Shown piece by piece: positions 1-7,136 of a stretch of DNA of 17,602 bases; position 1 is the first letter of the stretch; each line of letters opens with the position of its first letter. Made by a program: the position numbers and the translations under genes. Origin of the DNA: BTRG01 sp036986275 (lineage in GTDB: Bacteria > Pseudomonadota > Gammaproteobacteria > Acidiferrobacterales > SZUA-150). The notes beneath the pieces were generated by a model that worked only from the letters and a program-made list of their open reading frames with translations, had not been told where the DNA came from and did no database searches. Where the stretch lies: NCBI GenBank assembly GCA_036986275.1, contig BTRG01000052.1, forward strand, positions 1 to 17,602, in the 5' to 3' direction.

Positions 1-44
1 TAGCCCGTATATCCTGAATGCGAACCCTTCATGGATTATGCTGG
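1..44. other. left flank, no gene seen
   Basis: These 44 bases lie downstream of the ntrC stop codon on the minus strand. I see no hairpin with a T-run and no convincing reading frame. The stretch is too short to judge which gene follows. Confidence 0.5.
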
Positions 45-1436
45 CTAGAGGTTGAGTTCCTTCAGTTTTCGGGTCAGTGTATTACGGCCCCAGCCCAGGC
101 GTTTGGCGGCATCCCGCTTGCGGCCGCCAGTGTGTTTCAGGGCCTCTTGTATCAAAATGCGCTCAAAATCATTGTTGAGTCCCTTAAAAATATCGGACTC
201 TCCGCGCGTCAGTTGCTGGTCTATGGTGCGCTTTAGCCCCTCCAGCCAGCCGCAGGTTTCCATACCTGTGTCTTCAGATTTTTTCAGTTCCGGGGGCAGG
301 TCTTCAACCCTGACGGCCTGGCCGGGTGCCATCACCGTGAGCCAGCGGCAGGTATTCTCCAGTTGCCTGACATTTCCCTGCCAGGGTAACTCGCACATGT
401 AAACCTCGGCCTCGGGTTCCAGCCGTTTGGGCTCTACATTCAATTCACTGGCGGAACGGTTCAGGAAATAGCGTGTCAGCGCGGCGATGTCTTCGCTGCG
501 TTCGCTCAATGCGGGCAAGTGTATCCGTATGACATTGAGGCGATGGAACAGATCTTCGCGAAAACGCCCGTCGGCAACACGTCCTTCCAGGTCCTGGTTG
601 GTGGCGGCGATGATGCGTACATCGGTTTCGATTTGCTCATGGCCGCCGACACGATAGAACTTGCCGTCGGAGAGTACCCGCAATAAACGTGTTTGCAGTT
701 CTGCCGGCATGTCTCCGATTTCATCTAAAAACAACGTGCCGCCGCTGGCCTGCTCAAAGCGACCCTTGCGCAGGCCTTGGGCGCCGGTAAAAGCCCCCTT
801 CTCATGACCGAAGAGTTCCGACTCCAGTAATTCCGCCGGGATGGCGGCAATATTGATGGCGATAAAAGGGTTATTGGCCCGGGGGCTGTTGCGATGGAGG
901 GCGCGGGCCACCAGTTCCTTACCTGTGCCAGACTGGCCATTGATCAGAACACTCAAGTCGGAATGCGACAGACGCCCAATGGCGCGAAAGACCTCCTGCA
1001 TGGCAGGTGCCTCACCAATGATCTCGGTGGCATAGTTCTCTTGTTCGGGTGCGGCTTTTGCCAGGCGCGCGCGCTTGTGTTCAACGGCGCGCTTGACCAG
1101 GGCCACGGCATCGTCAACATCGAAGGGTTTGGGTAGGTATTCAAAAGCGCCTCCTTTATAAGAGGCGACCGCGCTTTCCAGGTCGGTGTGTGCGGTCATG
1201 ATAATGACCGGGACCTCCGGTGCCTTTTCCTGAATGGCATCTAATAATTCCAGGCCACTCATGCCCGGCATGCGGATATCGGAGACTATGACATCCGGAC
1301 GTTTGCGATCCAGGGTGTGAATAATGTTGTCGGCATTATCGAAGGTTTCTACATTCATGCCGGCCTGTTGCAGGGCCTTTTCCAGCACCCAGCGAATGGC
1401 GCGGTCGTCGTCTATGACCCAGACCTTAGTGGTCAT
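45..1436 (-). CDS. ntrC: nitrogen regulation response regulator NtrC (NR(I))
   Basis: Cytoplasmic sigma-54 activator that switches on nitrogen-assimilation promoters when phosphorylated by NtrB. The 463-residue product has the full family layout. The receiver domain carries acidic residues D10-D11, the phosphoacceptor D53 (VSDIRMPG) and K103 in LPKPF. The AAA+ domain has Walker A GQSGTGKE (about 167-174), the sigma-54 contact loop GAFTGA (214-219) and Walker B GGTLFLDEI (about 232-240). A Fis-type helix-turn-helix closes the C-terminus (RDAAKRLGWGRNTLTRKLKEL). The frame is open to 1499, but MTTKVWVIDDD at 1436 matches where the family starts. The gene overlaps the 3' end of ntrB by 11 bases, indicating cotranscription and coupled translation. 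All key residues are present, so it should be active. Confidence 0.96.
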   Translation of the reverse strand: MTTKVWVIDDDRAIRWVLEKALQQAGMNVETFDNADNIIHTLDRKRPDVIVSDIRMPGMSGLELLDAIQEKAPEVPVIIMTAHTDLESAVASYKGGAFEYLPKPFDVDDAVALVKRAVEHKRARLAKAAPEQENYATEIIGEAPAMQEVFRAIGRLSHSDLSVLINGQSGTGKELVARALHRNSPRANNPFIAINIAAIPAELLESELFGHEKGAFTGAQGLRKGRFEQASGGTLFLDEIGDMPAELQTRLLRVLSDGKFYRVGGHEQIETDVRIIAATNQDLEGRVADGRFREDLFHRLNVIRIHLPALSERSEDIAALTRYFLNRSASELNVEPKRLEPEAEVYMCELPWQGNVRQLENTCRWLTVMAPGQAVRVEDLPPELKKSEDTGMETCGWLEGLKRTIDQQLTRGESDIFKGLNNDFERILIQEALKHTGGRKRDAAKRLGWGRNTLTRKLKELNL

Positions 1437-2511
1437 GCTTCTGCTCCAGGGGTAAAAAGATGGTGAAGACAGTTCGATCGGGCTGGCTTTGGCACTCAAT
1501 TAAACCTCCATGTTTAATGATGATGTCTTGTGTGATGGACAGGCCCAGACCCGTGCCCTCGGCACGTCCGGTAACCATGGGGTAAAAAATATTGTCGACA
1601 ATGTCGCTGGGTATGCCGGCACCGTTATCCATGATGTCCAGGCGTACCGCCAGGCGATGACGGGCCTGGGCCAAGGTGAATTGGCGTTCTATACGTGTCT
1701 TCAGGGTAATCTCACCCTGGCGTTCCATGGCCTCTGTGGCATTGCGAACTACGTTTAGTACTGCCTGGATAAGCTGATCTCTGTCCACCATGAGCTCCGG
1801 CAAGCTCGGGTCAAAATCGCGTGTGATCTTGATGCCTTTATGGATTTCGGCCAGGGTCAGGCGCCGTACGTATTCCAGCACATCATGAATATTGACGGGC
1901 TGCAGATTCAGGGGTTGGTTGGGACCAAACATGCGATCCACGAGATTTCGCAGGCGGTCGGCCTCCTGGATGATGACATCGGTATATTCCGTCAGGTCCG
2001 GCTCTGATAATTCCCGTTCTAACAATTGCGCGGCCCCACGTATGCCGCCCAGGGGGTTTTTAATTTCATGGGCAAGCCCGCGGATGACGGCCCTGTTGGT
2101 GGTTTGATGGCGCAGCATTTTTTCATCACGCACCATGCGCAGCAGCCTGTCTACTTGTGTCAGCTCTAACACCAGGGCATGGTCGGAATTCTGTATATCC
2201 AGGGGGGTAACGGTGTAGTCCACCGTGACATGCCGGTCTGTCGGCAGGGTCAGCATGACGCCACGCGCCGTGATGGGGTGATGGCTGGCCAGTGTTTCGC
2301 GCAGCGTGTTTTCAAGCTCTGGGTTATCGCCCAACAACGCAAACAAACCTTGCCCCAGCATGCGCTTGCTGCTGAGCTCGAACAACATCTCGGCGGCAGG
2401 ATTTGCGCTGGTCAGTACAAGTTTGCTGTCCAGGGTGACGATGGCCGTGCTCAGGTGTTCGACAACCGTATAATTTGTCATATCAGGTTTGAGTTCGGGT
2501 AGACTCATCAT
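1426..2511 (-). CDS. glnL: nitrogen regulation sensor histidine kinase/phosphatase NtrB (NR(II))
   Basis: Cytoplasmic sensor kinase that phosphorylates and dephosphorylates NtrC; in relatives its activity is set by PII (GlnB), which is not in this window. The roughly 361-residue product has an N-terminal PAS-like domain (about 10-120). A HisKA segment follows with the phosphoacceptor in RGLAHEIKNPLGG (about H148). The C-terminal HATPase has an N box (LNVVRNATEAM), G1 box (DIMDNGAGIP) and G2 box (GTGLGLSI). There is no membrane segment, as expected. The frame is open to 2565, but that start would lie upstream of the predicted promoter. ATG at 2511, or the adjacent one at 2508, begins a product of normal length. 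Shine-Dalgarno complementarity is weak (GGTG). The end overlaps ntrC by 11 bases. Confidence 0.95.
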   Translation of the reverse strand: MMSLPELKPDMTNYTVVEHLSTAIVTLDSKLVLTSANPAAEMLFELSSKRMLGQGLFALLGDNPELENTLRETLASHHPITARGVMLTLPTDRHVTVDYTVTPLDIQNSDHALVLELTQVDRLLRMVRDEKMLRHQTTNRAVIRGLAHEIKNPLGGIRGAAQLLERELSEPDLTEYTDVIIQEADRLRNLVDRMFGPNQPLNLQPVNIHDVLEYVRRLTLAEIHKGIKITRDFDPSLPELMVDRDQLIQAVLNVVRNATEAMERQGEITLKTRIERQFTLAQARHRLAVRLDIMDNGAGIPSDIVDNIFYPMVTGRAEGTGLGLSITQDIIIKHGGLIECQSQPDRTVFTIFLPLEQKHDH

Positions 2512-2527
2512 GCAGACACCAGAAAAA

Positions 2528-2555
2528 ACTGTAGTGTGTTTTGTATGGGCGCCAA
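2528..2555 (-). promoter_or_regulatory. probable sigma-70 promoter of ntrBC
   Basis: On the minus strand, TTGGCG (2550-2555) and TACAGT (2528-2533) are separated by 16 bases, each matching 4 of 6 consensus positions. The predicted start of transcription is near 2521, leaving only about 10 bases of leader before ntrB. The -35 box lies inside the NtrC-type operator, which supports the call. Not proven. Confidence 0.5.
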
Positions 2556-2564
2556 TGTGGCGCA
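2548..2564 (-). promoter_or_regulatory. NtrC-type operator upstream of ntrB
   Basis: On the minus strand this reads TGCGCCACATTGGCGCC. It is a perfect 6-base inverted repeat (2549-2554 with 2558-2563) around a 3-base centre, and fits the NtrC consensus TGCACCA-N3-TGGTGCA with three changes. It covers the predicted ntrB -35 box. In enteric bacteria NtrC represses the glnL promoter from an overlapping site, so autorepression is the likely role here. Confidence 0.65.
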
Positions 2565-2580
2565 TTTAATGGGCTGACTT

Positions 2581-2607
2581 AAAAATGCCCCGAGTGGGGG
2601 CATTTTT
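2581..2607. terminator. bidirectional rho-independent terminator between glnA and ntrB
   Basis: AAAAATGCCCC (2581-2591) pairs perfectly with GGGGCATTTTT (2597-2607) over 11 base pairs with a 5-base loop. A/T runs flank the GC core on both sides. It lies 67 bases after the glnA stop and before the ntrB promoter. It should end or reduce glnA transcripts, so that ntrBC depends mainly on its own promoter with some read-through. Confidence 0.85.
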
Positions 2608-2673
2608 CTGTCAATTGCCCAACGGGCCGCACGACATTACCGGTTACAGGCAAAGTCATGAGACCCGTATTCC

Positions 2674-4083
2674 CTACATGCTGTAATACATGTCGAATTC
2701 AACAGGGTGAGTACTCATGCGCAGACGTGTGACTTCTTCCATCTTCAGATCGATGTAGGCATCCATGGTGTCATCGGTGAACACTCCGCCAGCCTTGAGG
2801 AATTCACGGTCCTGATCCAGTGCTTCCAGGGCCTGATCCAGGGAGAAACAGACCGTAGGGATGGCCTTTTCTTCCTCGGGTGGCAGGTCATAGAGGTCCT
2901 TGTCCATGGCTTCACCCGGGTGGATCTTGTTCTGTATACCGTCCAGACCGGCCATAAGCATGGCGGCAAAAGTGAAATAGGGGTTGCCGGCGGCATCCGG
3001 GAAGCGGACTTCTATACGGCGCCCCTTGGGGCTGGAGACCCAGGGGATACGAATGGAAGCTGAACGGTTACGGGCCGAGTAGGCCAGCAGTGTCGGCGCT
3101 TCAAATCCGGGCACCAGACGTTTGTAGCTGTTGGTGGAACCGTTGGTAAAGGCATTCAATGCACGGGCATGCTTGATAATGCCGCCAATATAAAAGAGAG
3201 CCGTTTCCGACAGACTGCCGTACTCGTCGCCACTAAAGATATTGTTACCGCCCTTGGCCAACGATTGGTGCACATGCATGCCGTTACCGTTATCACCGAC
3301 CAGTGGCTTGGGCATGAAGGTAGCGGTCTTGCCGTAATTATGGGCAATATTGTGCACACAGTATTTCAGGATCTGGTTCTGGTCGGCGCGTGTGACCAGA
3401 GTGTTGAAAGCCGTACCGATTTCACATTGACCGGCGGTGGCCACTTCATGGTGATGCACTTCTACCTTAACGCCCATTTCTTCCATGGCCAGACACATGG
3501 CGGAGCGCATGTCTTGCAATGAGTCTACCGGTGGCACCGGGAAATAACCGCCTTTAATGCCAGGGCGGTGACCGATGTTGCCGCCTTCAAAGACGCGCTC
3601 GGAGTTCCACTCGGCTTCTTCAGAATCCACTTTATAGAAGGCACCGCTCATATCGACACCCCAGCGGACATCGTCCAGCACGAAGAATTCCGGTTCCGGG
3701 CCGAAGTAGGCCGTGTCGGCGATACCGGTTGAATTCATGTACGCCTCAGCCCGTTTGGCGATGGAACGTGGGCAACGCTCATAGCCTTCCATGGTGGTCG
3801 GCTCGACGATATCGCAACGCACGATCATGGTGGATTCCTCGATAAAAGGGTCCATGACCGCGGTGCTGGCATCCAGTGCCAGGATCATGTCGGATTCATT
3901 GATCCCCTTCCAGCCGGCAATACTGGAGCCGTCAAACATTTTGCCTTCTTCAAACAGGGATTCATTGACTTCGCTGGCCGGCAGGGAGACGTGTTGCTCC
4001 TTACCCTTGGTATCGGTAAACCGTAGATCAACAAACTTGACGTTGTTGTCTTTCATTATTTTTAAGGCATCTGCCGCAGACAT
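2674..4083 (-). CDS. glnA: glutamine synthetase type I (GS-beta)
   Basis: Makes glutamine from glutamate, ammonia and ATP; a cytoplasmic dodecamer and the main entry of ammonia under limitation. The 469-residue product has the normal length and motifs: KMFDGSSIAGW (about 48-58), the metal/ATP-site stretch FGPEPEFF (127-134), NGNGMHVHQS (265-274) and the KPxVGDN region before it. The adenylylation site is Y398 in DLYDLPPEE, so activity should be tuned by GlnE. A strong ribosome binding site (AGGAGG) precedes ATG 4083. It is transcribed from a sigma-54-type promoter about 112 bases upstream and ends at a hairpin terminator before ntrBC. Confidence 0.98.
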   Translation of the reverse strand: MSAADALKIMKDNNVKFVDLRFTDTKGKEQHVSLPASEVNESLFEEGKMFDGSSIAGWKGINESDMILALDASTAVMDPFIEESTMIVRCDIVEPTTMEGYERCPRSIAKRAEAYMNSTGIADTAYFGPEPEFFVLDDVRWGVDMSGAFYKVDSEEAEWNSERVFEGGNIGHRPGIKGGYFPVPPVDSLQDMRSAMCLAMEEMGVKVEVHHHEVATAGQCEIGTAFNTLVTRADQNQILKYCVHNIAHNYGKTATFMPKPLVGDNGNGMHVHQSLAKGGNNIFSGDEYGSLSETALFYIGGIIKHARALNAFTNGSTNSYKRLVPGFEAPTLLAYSARNRSASIRIPWVSSPKGRRIEVRFPDAAGNPYFTFAAMLMAGLDGIQNKIHPGEAMDKDLYDLPPEEEKAIPTVCFSLDQALEALDQDREFLKAGGVFTDDTMDAYIDLKMEEVTRLRMSTHPVEFDMYYSM

Positions 4084-4206
4084 GTTGTCCTCCTGATTGT
4101 TTCGCTATCTATTTATGTAATATTGATAATCTCTACAGGCCCGAGCCAACCCGGATCAGTGCTTGTTCAGCATGTTAAAGCGCGTCTCCCCTAGCAGTCA
4201 TTTCGG

Positions 4207-4221
4207 GCCAAATTGGTGCCG
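4207..4221 (-). promoter_or_regulatory. sigma-54 (RpoN) promoter of glnA
   Basis: On the minus strand CGGCACCAATTTGGC matches TGGCACG-N4-TTGC at 8 of 11 fixed positions. The essential GG (-24) and GC (-12) are present with the obligatory 10-base spacing. The predicted start of transcription is near 4195, giving a leader of about 112 bases. A weak TAGAAT (minus strand, 4252-4257) further upstream could be a basal sigma-70 -10 box, but no good -35 goes with it. Confidence 0.7.
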
Positions 4222-4237
4222 AGCACCAATAGTGCTC
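4213..4237. repeat. two interleaved palindromes over the glnA -24 box
   Basis: TTGGTGC (4213-4219) pairs with GCACCAA (4223-4229) across 3 bases. GAGCAC (4221-4226) pairs with GTGCTC (4232-4237) across 5 bases. Both arm pairs are perfect and share the GCACC in the middle. The half-sites resemble NtrC half-sites (GCACC/GGTGC), but the spacing of the second differs by two bases from the usual site. It may be a governor-type or weak NtrC site, or a site for another regulator. Confidence 0.5.
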
Positions 4238-4325
4238 ATGCATAAGTGCAGATTCTATGCCAGAGGCAATAATCAATACAACTATATGACTTCATTGAAT
4301 TACTAACATTGGTATTTATTAAGCA

Positions 4326-4342
4326 TGCACCATAGTAGTGCA
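4326..4342 (-). promoter_or_regulatory. NtrC-type enhancer upstream of glnA
   Basis: The plus strand reads TGCACCATAGTAGTGCA, differing from the NtrC consensus TGCACCA-N3-TGGTGCA at one position. Its centre is about 139 bases upstream of the predicted glnA start of transcription, close to the -140 site described for E. coli glnAp2. It lies 22 bases beyond the stop codon of the neighbouring CDF gene. A second matching site at about -108 was looked for and not seen. Confidence 0.8.
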
Positions 4343-4363
4343 TACAACAAGTCATGTGCTCTA

Positions 4364-5572
4364 TTATGAAGCACTATGGAAGTACACATCCAGTTTATCA
4401 ACCTGCTTATCCTTTTCGATGGCGGCCCTGAATTGATCGGACAGGGCCTGCTGGTCGATATCGTTTGGTAAAAGCTTCAGGGGGAATACGATATCCACTC
4501 TTACTTTCCCGCCCACATAATGCAGAGCAAGATTTTCGATATGTTGCGCTTCTTTGATGCCTTTAAATTGTTCCCACAGATGGGCCTCAATCTCTTTTCG
4601 CAGCGGCAGCAATGCAGTTGCGGTAGCGACCATATCATCTTCAGGGTCGATATGAACCGTGACATCACAGACATCCGGTACCGTCTCTATCAGGTTGCGG
4701 CGCACGGCGTCACCGATGTGATGGCCTTCGGACACCGAGATATTTGAATTCACCTGCACATGCACATCGATCAGGGCTACCCCCCCCATCTTGCGCGTGC
4801 GCAGCATGTGCATGGCGACTACGCCGTCGGTCGCCATGATGGTCTGGCATATGGTATCGATCTGATGTTTTTCCAGACCGGTGTCCACCAACTCGCGCAC
4901 GCTTTTCCAGCTCAGGTTCCAGCCTATGCGTGCCACCATGAGCCCGACCGCGATGGCGGCCACGGCATCAAGATAGCCGGCGCCAACCATGGTGCCGGCA
5001 ATGCCGATCAACACGATGATTGATGAAATGGCATCCGAGCGACTGTGCCAGGCATTGGCGTGCAACATGTCGGAACGGTGCTTGCGCGCTATTCTCATGG
5101 TGTAGTGATAGATGGCCTCTTTGCTGACAATAGAGACCGCGGCGATGGCGAGTGCCCAGGCGCCCGGATGTAGCAGCATGTCGGGGTACATGAGTCTGCG
5201 TATGGCATCGCCACTGATAACCAAACCGATAACAATTAAAGATACCCCCAGCGCTACGGTGGCAACGGTTTCCATGCGGCCATGACCATAAGGGTGTTCC
5301 TCATCAGCCTCGCGACTGGCATGCTTGGCGGCATAGAGTACCAATATGTCGGTGGCCAGATCGGAGAGAGAGTGGATACCGTCGGCGACAAGTGCCTGTG
5401 AGTGGGCAAACAAGCCCATCATGATCTTGGTGATGCCCAGGCTGACATCCACTATGGCGCCGATTAGGGTGACACGTACGGTGTCGTGATAGCGCACATC
5501 ACGGCCCATGGCCTCCTTGTCACTGTGCTGTAAGGATGGCAAATGACCATGGTCATGTCGTTGTTCACCCAT
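4364..5572 (-). CDS. cation diffusion facilitator (CDF) divalent metal efflux transporter
   Basis: Probable inner-membrane proton-coupled exporter of Zn(II) or a similar divalent metal. The 402-residue product starts with a short His-containing tail (HDHGHLPSLQH), then about six membrane segments (about 32-215). The transport-site motifs are HSLSD (H67, D71) and HSRSD (H176, D180); HxxxD in both positions is usual for zinc-type CDFs, whereas Mn types tend to have DxxxD. A cytoplasmic dimerisation domain follows (about 225-310). The extra 90 residues (about 315-402) look like a second domain of the same fold; FieF-like proteins usually end near residue 300. The frame is open further upstream, but ATG 5572 follows a good AGGTGG site. 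It overlaps the tusA-like stop by 8 bases. The exact metal is not determined. Confidence 0.9.
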   Translation of the reverse strand: MGEQRHDHGHLPSLQHSDKEAMGRDVRYHDTVRVTLIGAIVDVSLGITKIMMGLFAHSQALVADGIHSLSDLATDILVLYAAKHASREADEEHPYGHGRMETVATVALGVSLIVIGLVISGDAIRRLMYPDMLLHPGAWALAIAAVSIVSKEAIYHYTMRIARKHRSDMLHANAWHSRSDAISSIIVLIGIAGTMVGAGYLDAVAAIAVGLMVARIGWNLSWKSVRELVDTGLEKHQIDTICQTIMATDGVVAMHMLRTRKMGGVALIDVHVQVNSNISVSEGHHIGDAVRRNLIETVPDVCDVTVHIDPEDDMVATATALLPLRKEIEAHLWEQFKGIKEAQHIENLALHYVGGKVRVDIVFPLKLLPNDIDQQALSDQFRAAIEKDKQVDKLDVYFHSAS

Positions 5573-5792
5573 GCGGCCCCACCTTGATCTGGATGAAGAT
5601 CTCGCCATTTTCTTCGCGGGTGGCGACAACCGTATGACCATTGATGCGACACCAGGTCGGCACATCATTGAGGGCGCCGGGATCAGTGCAAACCACTTCC
5701 AGTTGTTCACCTGCCTGCATATTATTGACCTTGTCCTGGGTGCGTATCACCGGCATGGGGCAGAGTAAATGACGTGTGTCCAGCTGTTCCAT
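5565..5792 (-). CDS. TusA/SirA-family sulfur-carrier protein
   Basis: Small cytoplasmic protein (75 residues) of the TusA family, which carries persulfide sulfur on one cysteine. The signature LLCPMPVIRTQDKV puts the CPxP cysteine at residue 11, followed by the family's beta-alpha-beta-alpha-beta-beta pattern and the GEQLEVVCTDPGALNDVPTWCRINGH stretch. It starts 3 bases after the stop of the PP-loop gene and overlaps the CDF gene, so the three are probably one transcript. The likely role is to hand sulfur to the upstream ThiI-like enzyme; this is inferred from neighbourhood. The canonical tusA is usually elsewhere and paired differently, so I give no symbol. Confidence 0.88.
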   Translation of the reverse strand: MEQLDTRHLLCPMPVIRTQDKVNNMQAGEQLEVVCTDPGALNDVPTWCRINGHTVVATREENGEIFIQIKVGPHG

Positions 5793-5795
5793 GTT

Positions 5796-6836
5796 CTATA
5801 GATACCAGTTCGCGGGAATGGCATCCGCGGCCATGGGGGTCACCGTTACACTACTTTCCTTGTCACCCTGATGGATGGCAATGGTTACCCTGTCTTCCAT
5901 GCGGCCCTTGCCAAAGCGTGCCGTGATACGCGCCGCCAGTTCCAGGTCTTTATCATTGGCCGAGCCATCTATCAGTACCAGCGGGCCGGTATGACTGGTG
6001 GCATGCAAATGGGAAAAACGTTGGCGATAGCCCTTGAGAAAATTATTCTCGCCATTATCACGGCCTATGATCATCTTGAAGTGCGGTGCCGGGCGTAGAT
6101 GGCGTCCCACCTTCAGCAGCATGATGTCATCGATGTCATAGCGCCTCTCACCCCGGTATTGCCACAAGTCAGTCAGTTTGTGTGAGTAATTGGCGTCAGT
6201 AAGAAAGCAGCAACCTCCCGATGGCTGGGCATAATCCTCAAAGCCGAATTGTTTCGCCAGGGCCATTTGTGGCTTACGATTACGGCCGTTAAAGTCTAAC
6301 AGTTTTTGTCTATCCACCCAGCCTTCACGCTCGGGCAGCGTCTCGGGCAGCAGTTGGGCGCATAAGGGGCGTAGCAATAAATCATCGGCCCCGGATTCGC
6401 GGGCGACTACAGGCATGGTATCGCGGCGTTGCGACATGGGGCGTTGACCTACGACTTCGCCGGTGACAATGAAATCAAAACCGTGTTGCCGTGCCCACTC
6501 ATGGGCCTTGCGCACCATGAAGCCCTTGCAGTCCAGGCAGGGATTCAGGTTGGCGCCATAGCCGTGTTTGGGGTTAATGACGATGTCTTTGTATTCCTCT
6601 ATGACCTCGATGATGTGTAATTTGATACCCAGTTGTTCGGCCACCCATAGGGCATTATTGCGCTTGGGTTTTTTCTTGTCCTTGTTGCGTATAGCGTGGG
6701 TATGGCCCTCGACACAGAAGCCGGTAAAGAAGTTGATCCCTTGCACGCGTATGCCTTGTTCCAGCATGAGTTTGGCGGCGAGCAGGGAATCCAGCCCCCC
6801 GGAGATCAGGGCGACGGCTTTACGTTGTACGGTCAT
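5796..6836 (-). CDS. PP-loop ThiI-like tRNA sulfurtransferase homologue with NFACT-R-like C-terminus
   Basis: Probable ATP-dependent RNA thiolation enzyme, often annotated as a tRNA 4-thiouridine or 2-thiouridine synthase-like protein. The 346-residue product has the PP-loop SGGLDS (12-17) that adenylates the target uridine in this superfamily. It also has a conserved NPCLDCKGFM (C100, C103) and PSGGCCFLTD (C209, C210), candidate sulfur-handling cysteines or Fe-S ligands. From about residue 235 (MLLKVGRHLRPAPHFKMIIGR, GENNFL) it resembles the NFACT-R RNA-binding domain. It lacks the THUMP domain and rhodanese tail of classical ThiI. Start ATG 6836 places the PP-loop near the N-terminus as in relatives; ATG 6875 is possible and adds 13 residues. 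Neither has a clear ribosome binding site. It leads an operon with TusA-like and CDF genes. The modified position is unknown. Confidence 0.85.
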   Translation of the reverse strand: MTVQRKAVALISGGLDSLLAAKLMLEQGIRVQGINFFTGFCVEGHTHAIRNKDKKKPKRNNALWVAEQLGIKLHIIEVIEEYKDIVINPKHGYGANLNPCLDCKGFMVRKAHEWARQHGFDFIVTGEVVGQRPMSQRRDTMPVVARESGADDLLLRPLCAQLLPETLPEREGWVDRQKLLDFNGRNRKPQMALAKQFGFEDYAQPSGGCCFLTDANYSHKLTDLWQYRGERRYDIDDIMLLKVGRHLRPAPHFKMIIGRDNGENNFLKGYRQRFSHLHATSHTGPLVLIDGSANDKDLELAARITARFGKGRMEDRVTIAIHQGDKESSVTVTPMAADAIPANWYL

Positions 6837-6894
6837 GGCGTTTAGTTGGTTTCTACAAGGCCTTGCTTGTAACATGTCAGGCGCGTGGGGCGGG

Positions 6895-6900
6895 ATTCTA
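6895..6900 (-). promoter_or_regulatory. possible -10 box for the PP-loop/tusA/CDF operon
   Basis: On the minus strand TAGAAT matches the sigma-70 -10 consensus at 5 of 6 positions and lies about 60 bases before ATG 6836. No good -35 box is present at the right distance (best is TTCGCT at 15 bases). Low confidence. Confidence 0.35.
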
Positions 6901-6971
6901 CCGCAAGCGCGGCGCAGCGAAGAGGGATAACTGAGAGAATGTCGGGTTATCTGTCATGCGTCCCGGAATTG

Positions 6972-7003
6972 AAAACGGGTCTCGATAGTCGAGACCCGTT
7001 TTT
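6972..7003. terminator. strong bidirectional rho-independent terminator
   Basis: AAAACGGGTCTCGA (6972-6985) pairs perfectly with TCGAGACCCGTTTT (6989-7002): 14 base pairs with a 3-base TAG loop. A T-run follows on the plus strand, and the minus strand has TTTT on its exit side. On the minus strand it ends the M48-like gene, whose stop codon is 134 bases away, and insulates the sulfur operon. The plus-strand side is the stronger T-run although no plus-strand gene is recognised before it. Confidence 0.88.
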
Positions 7004-7136
7004 CTTTATTGCATCGACCCTGATTTTATGTCGCCCGTCCTGGACTCCTCCTCCTCAGCGGTTCTGGCACAATACTCTGATTGTTGAAGCCTTTCCCAAA
7101 TTGGCTGGCCACCATATCCCAAAGCCCCAGGGTTGT

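Noticed and set aside
4156..4173. Five-codon minus-strand frame (MLNKH) in the glnA leader
   Set aside because: GGGGAG lies about 12 bases before its ATG, too far for a good site, and there is no attenuator hairpin after it; chance is the simplest explanation.
4356..4374. GTGCT-N9-AGCAC hairpin at the end of the CDF gene
   Set aside because: Only five base pairs and no T-run, so it is not a credible terminator.
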